A stretch of 28,920 nucleotides of DNA, from positions 1-28,920 of the forward strand of contig JAGLZV010000087.1 in the NCBI GenBank assembly GCA_023131215.1, in the 5' to 3' direction. The notes under the pieces were generated by a model, which did not search any database, had not been told where the DNA came from, and saw nothing but the letters and a program-made list of their open reading frames with translations. Of the stretch, positions 7,176 through 14,447 are shown piece by piece (the stretch's first letter is position 1; each line of letters starts with the position of its first letter). The translations under genes and the position numbers were made by a program. Source of the DNA: Candidatus Methanophagales archaeon. GTDB lineage: Archaea; Halobacteriota; Syntropharchaeia; Alkanophagales; Methanospirareceae.

Positions 7176-7707
7176 TGCGCTCCCGGAAGATTTCGATTTT
7201 ATATTAAAATTGACTCGCCAGAATATGGAAAAAATCGTTACACGAGAATGGAATGCCGATTGGGAGAAGAACATTGAACCTAATTTTGTAAATATGTGGA
7301 AAACGCAAGGGAAAAAGAAGATTATTGAGGTAGATAATCGTCCTGTCGGTTATTTTTGGTTTGAACAACTCCCTGAGCCCAAGGAAATTTTTATCAACTC
7401 GATACAAATAGTTGAGCAATCCCAAAGAAAGGGTTTAGGAACCGAGGTCGTAAACTGGCTTCTTAAAGAGGCGAGGAATCGCAACTTAGAATTCGTCAGG
7501 TGTGTGGTTCAGAAAAATAATGTTCATGCGAGGAAATTCTTTGCGAAGAATAAATTTGAGTTCATTGAGGAAACAGAAAGTGGGATATTAGTGGAAAGAA
7601 GAGTTGATGTAAAATGGTTTTCAAGCACTTATTCCTTACCTTGTCTTCCTTCTCAATCTCGGCATCAACTTCGTTTTGACCAGCCATCCGAACCCAACCA
7701 GAATTAA
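7156..7707 (+). CDS. GNAT-family N-acetyltransferase
   Basis: This reads as a GNAT acetyltransferase. The start region (MELRNALPEDFDFILKL) is the usual first strand and helix. VDNRPVGYFWFE is strand 4. FINSIQIVEQSQRKGLGTEV contains the acetyl-CoA motif QxxKGLG. NVHARKFFAKNKFEFIEE is the motif-B helix. The substrate is unknown. The gene overlaps the Xre gene by 20 bases, so it belongs to the same message. From about residue 155 (VKWFSSTYSLPC...) the sequence runs antisense to the end of the DUF4349 gene and no longer looks like GNAT, so the original stop has probably been lost or displaced. An alternative start is the ATG at 7162. Confidence 0.8.
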   Translation: MKMELRNALPEDFDFILKLTRQNMEKIVTREWNADWEKNIEPNFVNMWKTQGKKKIIEVDNRPVGYFWFEQLPEPKEIFINSIQIVEQSQRKGLGTEVVNWLLKEARNRNLEFVRCVVQKNNVHARKFFAKNKFEFIEETESGILVERRVDVKWFSSTYSLPCLPSQSRHQLRFDQPSEPNQN

Positions 7708-8553
7708 TATCGGCAATGCGTAGCCAACAAGGATTATCAACCCTCGTACCACCGACACAAACCCTCCAAATGCAGAACGAATAGCATCCCTTATCCCCCA
7801 GCTATGTGTTATTGGCTCCGGCTCATATAACGAAACCGAAATCGTGGCAAGCTCGACACGGTTCTCGAGATACTTTATCCGCCCGGTAAGCCGTTCGATT
7901 TCAGTTCGCACTCGCCATACTTCTCGCTCTACCTCAAGTACTTCCTTTACATCCTTAGCCATATCCAGAATCTCCAGTAACCTCTGCTCATGCCGCTCTG
8001 AATTGTTAAGTCTCGCTGTCAAATCAATATATTCCTCTGTAACATCCTCTCCAGATGTATCTTTTGATTTTACATCGCCAACGCACGCTATTTCGTTGAT
8101 AACTGCAATGAACTTATCTGCTGGTATCCTGATTGTAATACTACCTCTCTTACGCCCGGTATCGGTAACATAGGAGTGCGAATCAGAAATGAACCCATTT
8201 GACCGTTCTACAATATCAATAACTGCATCAGAACTCGATTGGGAGTCTTTTACTTCGATGCTCAATGAAGCACGTTGAATTATCTTTCTTTCGGTATCTG
8301 TATCGGTATATTGTGATTCTGATGTTCCTCTTCCTGCCGGTGCGGGTGTCGGTGCTACTGCCGGTACTGGAAATCCTTTTCCTCCTCCTATGGCTGTTTC
8401 TTCTATACCCATCTCCGGATACACCGGATATGGCTTTGGTTGTGAATACTCGGTCGGTCCTGCTAAATCCGGCAATGCAGAGATCAAAAAACCTGCTGAA
8501 GCTGCTAATATACATAGCACAACGACAGCCGCTATTTTGGTATATTTTTCCAT
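7636..8553 (-). CDS. DUF4349 membrane protein, 305 aa
   Basis: The chain has an N-terminal signal or anchor helix (about 6-27), a Pro/Ala-rich linker (PAVAPTPAPAGRG), the DUF4349 domain and a C-terminal membrane helix before a basic tail. The DUF4349 signature is clear: RKIIQRASLSIEVKD, SNGFISDSHSY, GSITIRIPADKF, TSGEDVTEEYIDLTARLNN and a coiled coil (EVLEVEREVWRVRTEIERL). The domain should lie outside the cytoplasm. The frame is open as far as 8868, but that extension crosses the divergent promoter and the regulator gene; the ATG at 8553, with GTGAT nine bases upstream (8563-8567), is the credible start. DUF4349 has no settled function; anti-sigma-like or surface-sensing roles are sometimes proposed. 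Confidence 0.85.
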   Translation of the reverse strand: MEKYTKIAAVVVLCILAASAGFLISALPDLAGPTEYSQPKPYPVYPEMGIEETAIGGGKGFPVPAVAPTPAPAGRGTSESQYTDTDTERKIIQRASLSIEVKDSQSSSDAVIDIVERSNGFISDSHSYVTDTGRKRGSITIRIPADKFIAVINEIACVGDVKSKDTSGEDVTEEYIDLTARLNNSERHEQRLLEILDMAKDVKEVLEVEREVWRVRTEIERLTGRIKYLENRVELATISVSLYEPEPITHSWGIRDAIRSAFGGFVSVVRGLIILVGYALPILILVGFGWLVKTKLMPRLRRKTR

Positions 8554-8671
8554 TTTTATTTTATCACTTACAAATTCTGTTTGTTTTTTATCCCTTATAA
8601 GATTTTTGTAAGCTACGAACCGAGTTGAAGTTATAGATACCTTTAAATCAGGCAAAACAAAAGTAAGACCG
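8554..8671. promoter_or_regulatory. divergent promoter, DUF4349 gene and winged-helix regulator
   Basis: On the plus strand CTTTAAATC (8641-8649) is centred about 26 bases before the ATG at 8672, so the regulator transcript is probably leaderless. On the minus strand ATCTTATAAGG (about 8592-8602) is about 45 bases before the ATG at 8553, leaving a leader that holds the GTGAT ribosome site. The regulator could bind this short gap and control both genes. Confidence 0.45.
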
Positions 8672-9355
8672 ATGGTTTCGAATACAAACAATAACGGAAT
8701 AGAAGAAAATGCCAATACCGAAGATGAAAAACTATTAATCCTCCCTTTAAACGACAAAAACTCCAAGAAAATATCACAGATTATTTCTAACGACACTGCA
8801 AGGAATATTTTAGAGGCTATCGCATCCCAGCCACTTTCCGCATCGCAAATTGCAGAAAAACTCGGCATTCCTTTGACTACCGTTCAGTACAATCTTGAGC
8901 GGCTTAACGATGCAGGACTGGTGAAGGTAGAGCGAACGAAATATAGCAGGAAGATGAAACCCGTGAAGATATACGCACCACAGCGGAAATTCGTTGTCAT
9001 CGCACCCGGTAAGGCAGACAAAAAGGATATTATCGCTGCATTGAAACGATATTTAACGGTGATCGTTTTTGCTGTGTTTGGTTCTGCTGCGATAGAATTT
9101 TTAACGATGAAGATGAAAACTCCAATGCGAGGAATCGCTGGGTACATACCCGCGGAAGAAGGCGGTCCCCTTGCACCAATACCTGCACCTACACCGATAC
9201 CAGCACCGGTATCCCCCGAGAAAGCATTAGATGTAGCTTTGGGATTCGATATCTTCGCTCATCCCGGTTTATGGTTTCTCTTTGGTTGTTTGTTTGTGAT
9301 ATTAGTCATATTCCTCATAGAATATTTTGGAAGGAGAAAAGAAAGAAAAGATTGA
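8672..9355 (+). CDS. membrane-anchored winged-helix (ArsR-like) regulator
   Basis: Residues about 30-105 form a winged helix: ISNDTARNILEAIASQPLSA, then ASQIAEKLGIPLTTVQYNL as the recognition helix, and LVKVERTKYSRKMKPVKIY as the wing. A membrane helix follows (about 127-148), then an external Pro-rich loop (APIPAPTPIPAPVSP) and a second membrane helix (about 200-220) before a basic end. The DNA-binding domain is thus tethered to the inner face of the membrane. Both this protein and the divergent DUF4349 protein have Pro/Ala linkers on the outer side, so a sensor-regulator pair acting across the membrane is plausible. The domain calls are firm; the pairing is inferred from position. Confidence 0.85.
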   Translation: MVSNTNNNGIEENANTEDEKLLILPLNDKNSKKISQIISNDTARNILEAIASQPLSASQIAEKLGIPLTTVQYNLERLNDAGLVKVERTKYSRKMKPVKIYAPQRKFVVIAPGKADKKDIIAALKRYLTVIVFAVFGSAAIEFLTMKMKTPMRGIAGYIPAEEGGPLAPIPAPTPIPAPVSPEKALDVALGFDIFAHPGLWFLFGCLFVILVIFLIEYFGRRKERKD

Positions 9356-9383
9356 ACTGAAGTTGAATCAGAAGATAACCAGG

Positions 9384-9884
9384 CTAATGGGTTCTAAAAA
9401 TTTTCAATAGCCCCTTACACTTATCACACAGCTTATCCGGCTTCTCCTTCGCTTCATATAGCGAGTTAGAGAATTGCATAACGCAGTAGTTAGTGCAGTG
9501 TTGCAGTCCAAAAACATGTCCCATCTCGTGAACTGCTTCCTTTTTTATCAGTTCGAACGAATCAAGCCTGTGCGTTGAGAGAACGGCAGCTTTACCGGGT
9601 TGCGCTACTCCAAACACAAAATTCATTCCCTTCACATATAGGTCATCGCTTACTATCCACAAACATAAAGCGTACTCTTTTGCACTTGATATACCTCTGA
9701 TAAGATAATTCAGGAGATTTGAAGCATCGTATTGCCTTCTATTTGCATGATACGCACCTTCTACTTCTATCGCCTCAGAATGAATTACTTCGGTTGTTTC
9801 TATCCCAAAAGCATCTTCAAGCGCTTCTTTTACTGGTGGCACATTTGCTTCGCTATTCTTATCGTAAAATATCTTGAGCTTCAT
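9384..9884 (-). CDS. amzA: archaemetzincin, zinc metallopeptidase
   Basis: The zinc site is complete: HEMGHVFGLQHC near residue 119, followed by TNYCVM and later CDKCKG. This is the HExxHxxGxxHC...CxM...CxxC arrangement of archaemetzincins (peptidase family M54). Three histidines bind the catalytic zinc and four cysteines bind a second, structural zinc. The length of 166 residues fits the archaeal members, and no signal peptide is seen, so it should be cytoplasmic. The natural substrate of the family is not known. It is convergent with the regulator gene at 8672 and divergent from the DUF1614 gene, so it is probably a single-gene unit. Confidence 0.93.
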   Translation of the reverse strand: MKLKIFYDKNSEANVPPVKEALEDAFGIETTEVIHSEAIEVEGAYHANRRQYDASNLLNYLIRGISSAKEYALCLWIVSDDLYVKGMNFVFGVAQPGKAAVLSTHRLDSFELIKKEAVHEMGHVFGLQHCTNYCVMQFSNSLYEAKEKPDKLCDKCKGLLKIFRTH

Positions 9885-9931
9885 TTTTCAATAACCTTTA
9901 TATACCTTATTGCCAATAAAATGTTAAAAGA
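9885..9931. promoter_or_regulatory. divergent promoter, amzA and DUF1614 gene
   Basis: TTTATATACC (9897-9906) is centred about 31 bases before the ATG at 9932 and is a good box A for a nearly leaderless plus-strand transcript. Its reverse, GGTATATAAAGG, looks equally good, but it lies only 17 bases from the amzA start. It would therefore start minus-strand transcription inside amzA unless the position is unusual. Confidence 0.5.
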
Positions 9932-10627
9932 ATGAGAAAAATAGTGAACAAGCCAGATTTGAAGCTGTTTGTATTCTACGGGCTGGTTCTTATACCAACT
10001 TTCTTTTTGTGCTACGAAAGGAACTTATCTTTCTTCTTTGTCATCGTCGCAATGCTTCTGACAAGTGTAATAGAGATCCCAATCTGCAAGTTTAGAACAC
10101 GGAAGCCAGAATACAGCAAGCTCGAGGCAATGTGTATCGGAGAATTTTACGGCGTGCCAATAGCAGAGGAGATGCAAGAAGACAACGAAAGGGCATATAA
10201 AACAAGAGTGACGCTGAACATGGGTGGTTTTATTATACCCCTGTTTTTCTCCTTTTATCTGCTACTAAGCTATCCCACACTCCTGTTAGAAGTAGCAATG
10301 CCCATCTTGCTAATGACTATCTTTTCATATATGCTTTCGGAGGTGAAGGGAGGCGTGGGTATAGTAATTCCAAGCTATGTAGGCATCTTTGCTATTCCTC
10401 TTGGTCTCGTACTTGCTGCGCCGTTGGGACTCCCGCTTGAGAGCATAGCAAGGTTGTTGATATTTGTGCCGGCGATTTTTGGCATTCTACTGGGGATGTT
10501 GATAAGATTGGCAACGCTGCCCGAAGAACAAGTAGGAAGTGCTTTCTTTAATATCGGTGGCATCGGCAGTTTCTATTCTATATACCTCATCTCCCTTTTG
10601 GCTCTGTTAATTGGAGCAGTAGCATAG
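9932..10627 (+). CDS. DUF1614 multi-helix membrane protein
   Basis: A 231-residue integral membrane protein with about seven helices. Features of DUF1614 are the soluble stretch after the second helix (CKFRTRKPEYSKLEA), the segment TRVTLNMGGFIIPLFFSFYL, in which NxGGxxIPLxxSxYL is the recognisable core, and a late IGGIGSFYSIYLISLLALL helix pair. The family is widespread in archaea and some bacteria but has no assigned function, although transporter-like behaviour is often supposed. Transcription is probably nearly leaderless from the TATA box at 9897. The gene stands alone: the next gene downstream is 140 bases away, beyond an inverted repeat. Confidence 0.8.
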   Translation: MRKIVNKPDLKLFVFYGLVLIPTFFLCYERNLSFFFVIVAMLLTSVIEIPICKFRTRKPEYSKLEAMCIGEFYGVPIAEEMQEDNERAYKTRVTLNMGGFIIPLFFSFYLLLSYPTLLLEVAMPILLMTIFSYMLSEVKGGVGIVIPSYVGIFAIPLGLVLAAPLGLPLESIARLLIFVPAIFGILLGMLIRLATLPEEQVGSAFFNIGGIGSFYSIYLISLLALLIGAVA

Positions 10628-10643
10628 CTTGACATTGTCAGAT

Positions 10644-10746
10644 TAACCGCAGAGTTCACGGAGAACGCAGAGGATGTAGCGGATAATGTTTATTCAAATC
10701 ATAAATTTATATATTCTCTCTGCGAGCTCAGCGTTCTCCGCGGTAA
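10644..10746. repeat. imperfect inverted repeat, CCGCAGAG family
   Basis: The left arm (10644-10672) begins TTAACCGCAGAG and the right arm (10715-10746) ends TTCTCCGCGGTAAA. When one is reversed they match at about 19 of 27 aligned positions. The roughly 40-base loop is AT-rich and contains TTTATATATT (10706-10715), a good TATA box for the downstream kinase gene. Similar CCGCAGAG/CGCAGAG sequences are familiar as short dispersed repeats in many environmental genomes. Confidence 0.65.
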
Positions 10747-10770
10747 ATTTGAAATGAATCGTAATTGAAA

Positions 10771-11454
10771 ATGAAAGAGGAGCAGCGAAAGAGAAAGAGA
10801 GAGAAAGTAATAATAAAATTTGGGGGCAGCCTAATAGAAAAAAGCAGGGGCATCATACGATTTCTCGGAGATTATGCCAAAGAGAAAGAAAAATACGAAG
10901 ATAAAGCTCTAACTATAATATTAATCCCCGGCGGTGGACCTTTTGCAGAAGCCGTAAAAAATCTCTCAGCGGATATATCAATATCAGAGAACACAGCACA
11001 TTGGATGGCTGTTCTCGCAATGCACCAGTACGGGCTTTTTTTGGCATCCGGTGAAATTGAGATACCAGCGGTTGAAAGCGTGGATGAAATAGATGGAGCT
11101 GGAGCTATATGCATATTACTACCCTATAAGATTCTAAAATCTGATGATTGCTTACCGCATACATGGGATGTTACATCTGATACGATAGCTGCGTTTGTTG
11201 CAAATAAAATGGGTGAAAAGACCTTCATAAAACTGACTGACGTTGATGGAATAATAGACGAAAAAGGGCATCTTATCGAAAAAATTCCTATAAAAGAGAT
11301 GATTGAAAAAGAGGAGAGGGGATGCGTTGACGCTGAGCTTCCGAGATTTTTAATGCAGAACAAAATGAGTTGCATTATTGTAAACGGCAACTTCCCAAAC
11401 CGAATAACAGATGTAATCGAAGGAAAAGAAACACTCTGCACAAAACTTTCTTAG
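10771..11454 (+). CDS. mfnE: amino-acid-kinase family protein, probable MfnE
   Basis: The fold is that of the amino-acid kinase superfamily. IIKFGGSLIE is the phosphate-binding loop, LIPGGGPFAEAV the second glycine loop, and FIKLTDVDGIID the nucleotide-binding segment. The central LPHTWDVTSDTIAAFVA is typical of the archaeal group that includes MfnE, the kinase that phosphorylates aminomethylfuran-methyl phosphate in methanofuran synthesis; I rely on that segment and on size (227 residues) for the name. Uridylate or isopentenyl phosphate kinase are less likely, because their substrate motifs are absent. A TTG at 10765 precedes the ATG chosen; neither has a ribosome site. Its stop overlaps the stop of the convergent tfb gene. 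Confidence 0.72.
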   Translation: MKEEQRKRKREKVIIKFGGSLIEKSRGIIRFLGDYAKEKEKYEDKALTIILIPGGGPFAEAVKNLSADISISENTAHWMAVLAMHQYGLFLASGEIEIPAVESVDEIDGAGAICILLPYKILKSDDCLPHTWDVTSDTIAAFVANKMGEKTFIKLTDVDGIIDEKGHLIEKIPIKEMIEKEERGCVDAELPRFLMQNKMSCIIVNGNFPNRITDVIEGKETLCTKLS

Positions 11455-12368
11455 AAAGAAAGTGTCGCAGAAGCTTTTTCTCGACGAGAATGCGGGGAAA
11501 GAGCATCTATATTTAACTTTAACCTCGTCTCCATTTCCTTATACCTACTCCGAATTGTAATCTCAGTTGTACCTGCAACCTTAGCTATTTCCTTCTCCGT
11601 CCGATACTCGCCCTCATCACTTAAAACTGCGGCAATGTATATCGCCGCCGCCGCCGTTCCTATCGGTGCCCACCCTCTGGCTGCTCCTGTTCCCTTATTC
11701 TCCTTTATTATTTCTATTGCCCTTTCCCTTGTCGCCTCGCTTAATCCGAGCTCGGAGCAGAATCGAGGTATGTAGTGCGATGGATCAGCAGGTGCAATCT
11801 TTAATTCCAATTTCCTTAAAAGGAAAATATACGCCCTCCTTATTTTCTTTATAGGACTTCTTGACACCCTGGCAATCTCTTTCAGTGTCCTTGGAACTCC
11901 ATATTGCCTACAAATAATATACAGCATTGCAGAGACTAATTCCTCTATACTTCGCCCTTTAATCAATTTCTTCTTCTCCGCTTTTCGGTACAGCACTGAA
12001 GCTGCCTCCTTGATATCATTCGGCAGCTTGAGTGCACATGCCATTCTATCTATCTCAATAAGTGCGAAGGCAAGTGTTTTTTCACTACTATCCATATTTA
12101 CCCATCGTAATCTTTTTATCCCCGCGGGCAATTTTGGCATAGGTGTGCTCAGTCCTTTATCATGTATTCTATAACTCATACCCGGTCCTGTTCTTACCCT
12201 TTTAGAGGCTTGCTCTGAATCATACGCACGCCATTCAGGTCCAAGGTCCACGAGATTCTCTGCAATCACTATCCCACAGTCGGCGCAGTAAAGTTCTGCG
12301 TGCTTAGAATCTGATACTACGTTTTTTGACCCGCATTCGGGACATTTTCTTATTCGATTATTATCCAT
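11451..12368 (-). CDS. tfb: transcription initiation factor TFB (TFIIB homologue)
   Basis: All parts of archaeal TFB are present. A zinc ribbon (Cys9, Cys12, Cys28, Cys31) recruits RNA polymerase. The B-reader/linker segment YRIHDKGLST follows, then two cyclin-fold repeats (about 100-195 and 200-292) that bind TBP and the BRE; the second ends with the helix-turn-helix EKEIAKVAGTTEITIRSRYK. The length of 305 residues is normal. The residues before the IHDKGLST box are RTGPGMSYR, where most archaeal TFBs I recall read GAPTSYT or similar. A TATA box (GTTATATAAAAAGG, 12427-12440, minus strand) lies about 65 bases before the ATG; no ribosome site is visible. Confidence 0.95.
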   Translation of the reverse strand: MDNNRIRKCPECGSKNVVSDSKHAELYCADCGIVIAENLVDLGPEWRAYDSEQASKRVRTGPGMSYRIHDKGLSTPMPKLPAGIKRLRWVNMDSSEKTLAFALIEIDRMACALKLPNDIKEAASVLYRKAEKKKLIKGRSIEELVSAMLYIICRQYGVPRTLKEIARVSRSPIKKIRRAYIFLLRKLELKIAPADPSHYIPRFCSELGLSEATRERAIEIIKENKGTGAARGWAPIGTAAAAIYIAAVLSDEGEYRTEKEIAKVAGTTEITIRSRYKEMETRLKLNIDALSPHSRREKASATLSF

Positions 12369-12617
12369 ATCAATAATTATATATGTTTTTCATCTATAAA
12401 ACACTTTCCCTTTTTTACGACCGATACCTTTTTATATAACCTCGACGTATTTTAAAAAGCGCAGCGAAATTTAGCGAAAGGGATATTTATCAATAAATCG
12501 GTGAATACCCGCGATAACCTTTTTCTTTTTTCCCTTTTTATATGCCAAACATAATTTTAAATTCAACAGTGTTTTGATTATATAAGGATAAGAACATATC
12601 TTCCATACAGAAATAAA
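12369..12617. promoter_or_regulatory. divergent promoter region, tfb and htpX
   Basis: The minus strand carries GTTATATAAAAAGG (12427-12440), a strong TATA box for tfb with a leader of roughly 40 bases. The plus strand carries ATTATATAAGG (12577-12587), centred 36 bases before the htpX ATG, giving a leader of about 10 bases. The middle (12445-12535) includes GCGAAATTTAGCGAAA, a short direct repeat of GCGAAA and similar words, but no clear operator or gene. Confidence 0.5.
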
Positions 12618-13604
12618 ATGAGAACAGCGTGGCTGAAGATACGGATGGGGCTATGTGTATTGCTCCTGTTTGCGGTGATATATGCTCTATTGGTCGTTAT
12701 AGCTACTTTCACCGGTGCGGGGACGCCGCTAATTTACGGCTTACTCGCCTTTGTAATAGTAGGTATTCAGTTCTTTATAGGTCCGAAGATAGTGGAGCGG
12801 TCAATGCGCGTTCGCTATGTTTCGGAACAAGAGCAGCCGGAATTGCATCGGATGGTGAGCGAATTAGCGATGAAGGCGGGGATTCCCAAGCCAAGGGTGG
12901 GGATTTCTGAGATATCAATACCGAATGCTTTCGCTTTTGGCACCTCCAAAAAAACAGCGAGGGTTTGCGTTACGAGAAGATTAATGGAGATGCTGAAAAG
13001 GGATGAGTTAGAAGCGGTTTTGGGGCATGAACTTTCGCACATAAAACATCGAGATATGGCGATTATAACGGGGCTGAGTGTGATACCGATGATATGTTAC
13101 TTTATTTATTTCAGCTTCTTCTGGTCGGGCATCTTCGGTGGTATGGGTGGCGGTAGAGGTAGAGGAGGCGGCGGCGTATCAATGCTTGCTATCGCTTTTA
13201 TTGCCTTCATTGTATATTTCATAAGCAATCTTATCGTGCTTTATGCATCTCGCGTAAGGGAATATTACGCGGATGCGGAAAGTGCAGAGCTTACGGGGAA
13301 GCCGCATGAACTCGCTTCTGCGCTATACAAAATGATTTATGGTAGTGCAGGTGCGAAGCCAGAAAAGGTAAAAAAGGAAATGGAAAGTATGCGAGCTTTC
13401 TTTGCTGCCGACCCAGTAACTGCGAGAAGGGATTTAAAGGATTTGCGCGCTGCCGACCTGAATAAGGATGGAAAGATAGATGAATATGAACTAAGAGCTT
13501 TTGCAGAAAGGGCAAGAGTAAGCCGTGCTGATAGAATGATGGAAATATTTTCCACGCATCCAAATCCTGTGAGTAGGGTTAAGAGACTGGGGGCGTATCT
13601 TTAA
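12618..13604 (+). CDS. htpX: HtpX-type M48 membrane protease with an EF-hand loop
   Basis: Two N-terminal membrane helices (about 9-31 and 38-56) precede the protease domain. The zinc site is HELSH (137-141), with the third ligand Glu215 in REYYADAES. Two more membrane segments lie at about 149-170 and 188-210. HtpX cleaves misfolded membrane proteins on the cytoplasmic face. Between the protease core and the conserved end (IFSTHPNPVSRVKRL) lies DLNKDGKIDEYE (280-291), a complete 12-residue EF-hand calcium loop with every ligand position filled. I believe related archaeal HtpX proteins have comparable acidic loops, but this one is unusually canonical. A Gly-rich loop (GGMGGGRGRGGGG) follows the second zinc-site helix. 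Confidence 0.92.
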   Translation: MRTAWLKIRMGLCVLLLFAVIYALLVVIATFTGAGTPLIYGLLAFVIVGIQFFIGPKIVERSMRVRYVSEQEQPELHRMVSELAMKAGIPKPRVGISEISIPNAFAFGTSKKTARVCVTRRLMEMLKRDELEAVLGHELSHIKHRDMAIITGLSVIPMICYFIYFSFFWSGIFGGMGGGRGRGGGGVSMLAIAFIAFIVYFISNLIVLYASRVREYYADAESAELTGKPHELASALYKMIYGSAGAKPEKVKKEMESMRAFFAADPVTARRDLKDLRAADLNKDGKIDEYELRAFAERARVSRADRMMEIFSTHPNPVSRVKRLGAYL

Positions 13605-13631
13605 GGCGTAAATAATTCTGATATAAATTCT

Positions 13632-13757
13632 AAACACTAAACTCGAAATCCTAAACAAACTCTAATATCTAAACCTAAAACCAATCTTTTTTTTGGACTT
13701 TTGAAATTTGAAATTTGAAATTGTTTAGATATTAGAAATTATGATTTAGGATTTCCC
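13632..13757. repeat. inverted repeat between convergent htpX and cmk
   Basis: CTAATATCTAAAC (13662-13674) is repeated perfectly inverted at 13723-13735, and AAATCCTAAA (13646-13655) is inverted at 13745-13754. The loop holds a T8 run and two copies of TTTGAAA. The element fills the gap between two convergent genes and its right arm supplies the final codons and stop of cmk. It could fold as a two-sided transcription terminator. Confidence 0.75.
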
Positions 13758-14294
13758 CCCCCTTATTGAGCCCTTCACACTCTCCATCGCCACCCTTATC
13801 ATCTCCACTATATCCCTCTCGCTCCACCTTGATGAATCTATTACCAAGTCGTAAATGGAAAGGTCGTCCAAATTTATACCATAATATCTCTCATATCGCT
13901 TATTTTCTGAGCTTTCTCTGTTTTTCATAGCGGAAAGAGCTTCTTCGTAGGTTGTTCCTTCACGAGTTGCAATTCTCCTCGCTCTTACCTCTACCGGCGC
14001 TTTCAGCCATATCTTTAAATCTGCATCGGGAACAAAGAATCCGGACAACCTGCCTTCTACAATGACATTCTCCCTTTTCATCGCCTCTTCTCCCTGCCTT
14101 GCATCTATTTGTCTATCGAAATCATCGTTATTTTCTGCTAATTTGTTAAATTGCTCTAACTGCAATTCCTTTTCATTCGCTATCTGTCGGAACATCTCGC
14201 CAGCGGAGATTAGTTCCATTGATAACCCCTTTGATAGCAACTTCGCAACCGTTGTTGTTCCACTGCCTGAAAGACCACTTATTGTTATCCGCAT
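13746..14294 (-). CDS. cmk: archaeal (d)CMP kinase
   Basis: A P-loop kinase that phosphorylates CMP/dCMP to the diphosphates. The Walker A motif GLSGSGTTT opens the protein, followed by LISAGEMFRQIA, the substrate segment VIVEGRLSGFF, the LID arginines ARRIATREG and the core NRESSENKRYERYYGINL, which is typical of the archaeal form. The frame opens earlier (14318), but AGGAG eight bases before the ATG at 14294 decides the start, giving 182 residues; the longer version would begin inside a repeat. The last residues (GGKS and stop) follow a run of eight G's and lie in the repeat at 13632-13757, so the native C-terminus may have been replaced. Confidence 0.92.
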   Translation of the reverse strand: MRITISGLSGSGTTTVAKLLSKGLSMELISAGEMFRQIANEKELQLEQFNKLAENNDDFDRQIDARQGEEAMKRENVIVEGRLSGFFVPDADLKIWLKAPVEVRARRIATREGTTYEEALSAMKNRESSENKRYERYYGINLDDLSIYDLVIDSSRWSERDIVEMIRVAMESVKGSIRGGKS

Positions 14295-14310
14295 CTGTTT
14301 AGCTCCTTTA

Positions 14311-14436
14311 ATAACCACAAGATTACACAGATTCTCACAAGATTCTTCTTTTCACCTCCAAATTCTTCTTACCGGATTTAATTCGTATCTTCAAATTTTC
14401 TCCTTTCTGTGTTAATCTTGTGCAATCTCGTGGTTC
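14311..14436. repeat. inverted pair of AACCACAAGATT repeats
   Basis: The left arm (14311-14350) contains AACCACAAGATTACACAGAT. The right arm (14404-14436), reversed, reads AACCACGAGATTGCACAAGA, a close relative. They face each other across about 55 bases in the gap between cmk and rtcB. A third copy sits at 20480-20518 inside the end of the MFS gene, sharing the same 20 bases exactly. This shows that the element is dispersed rather than part of either gene. Confidence 0.8.
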
Positions 14437-14447
14437 TATACAAATAG

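Noticed and set aside
8554..8868. 105-codon N-terminal extension of the DUF4349 gene
   Set aside because: It crosses the divergent promoter and runs antisense to the regulator; the ATG at 8553 has a ribosome site and opens a signal helix.
9885..9931. A single TATA box serving both amzA and the DUF1614 gene
   Set aside because: It is only 17 bases from the amzA ATG, too close for a normal minus-strand start, so it is assigned to the plus-strand gene only.
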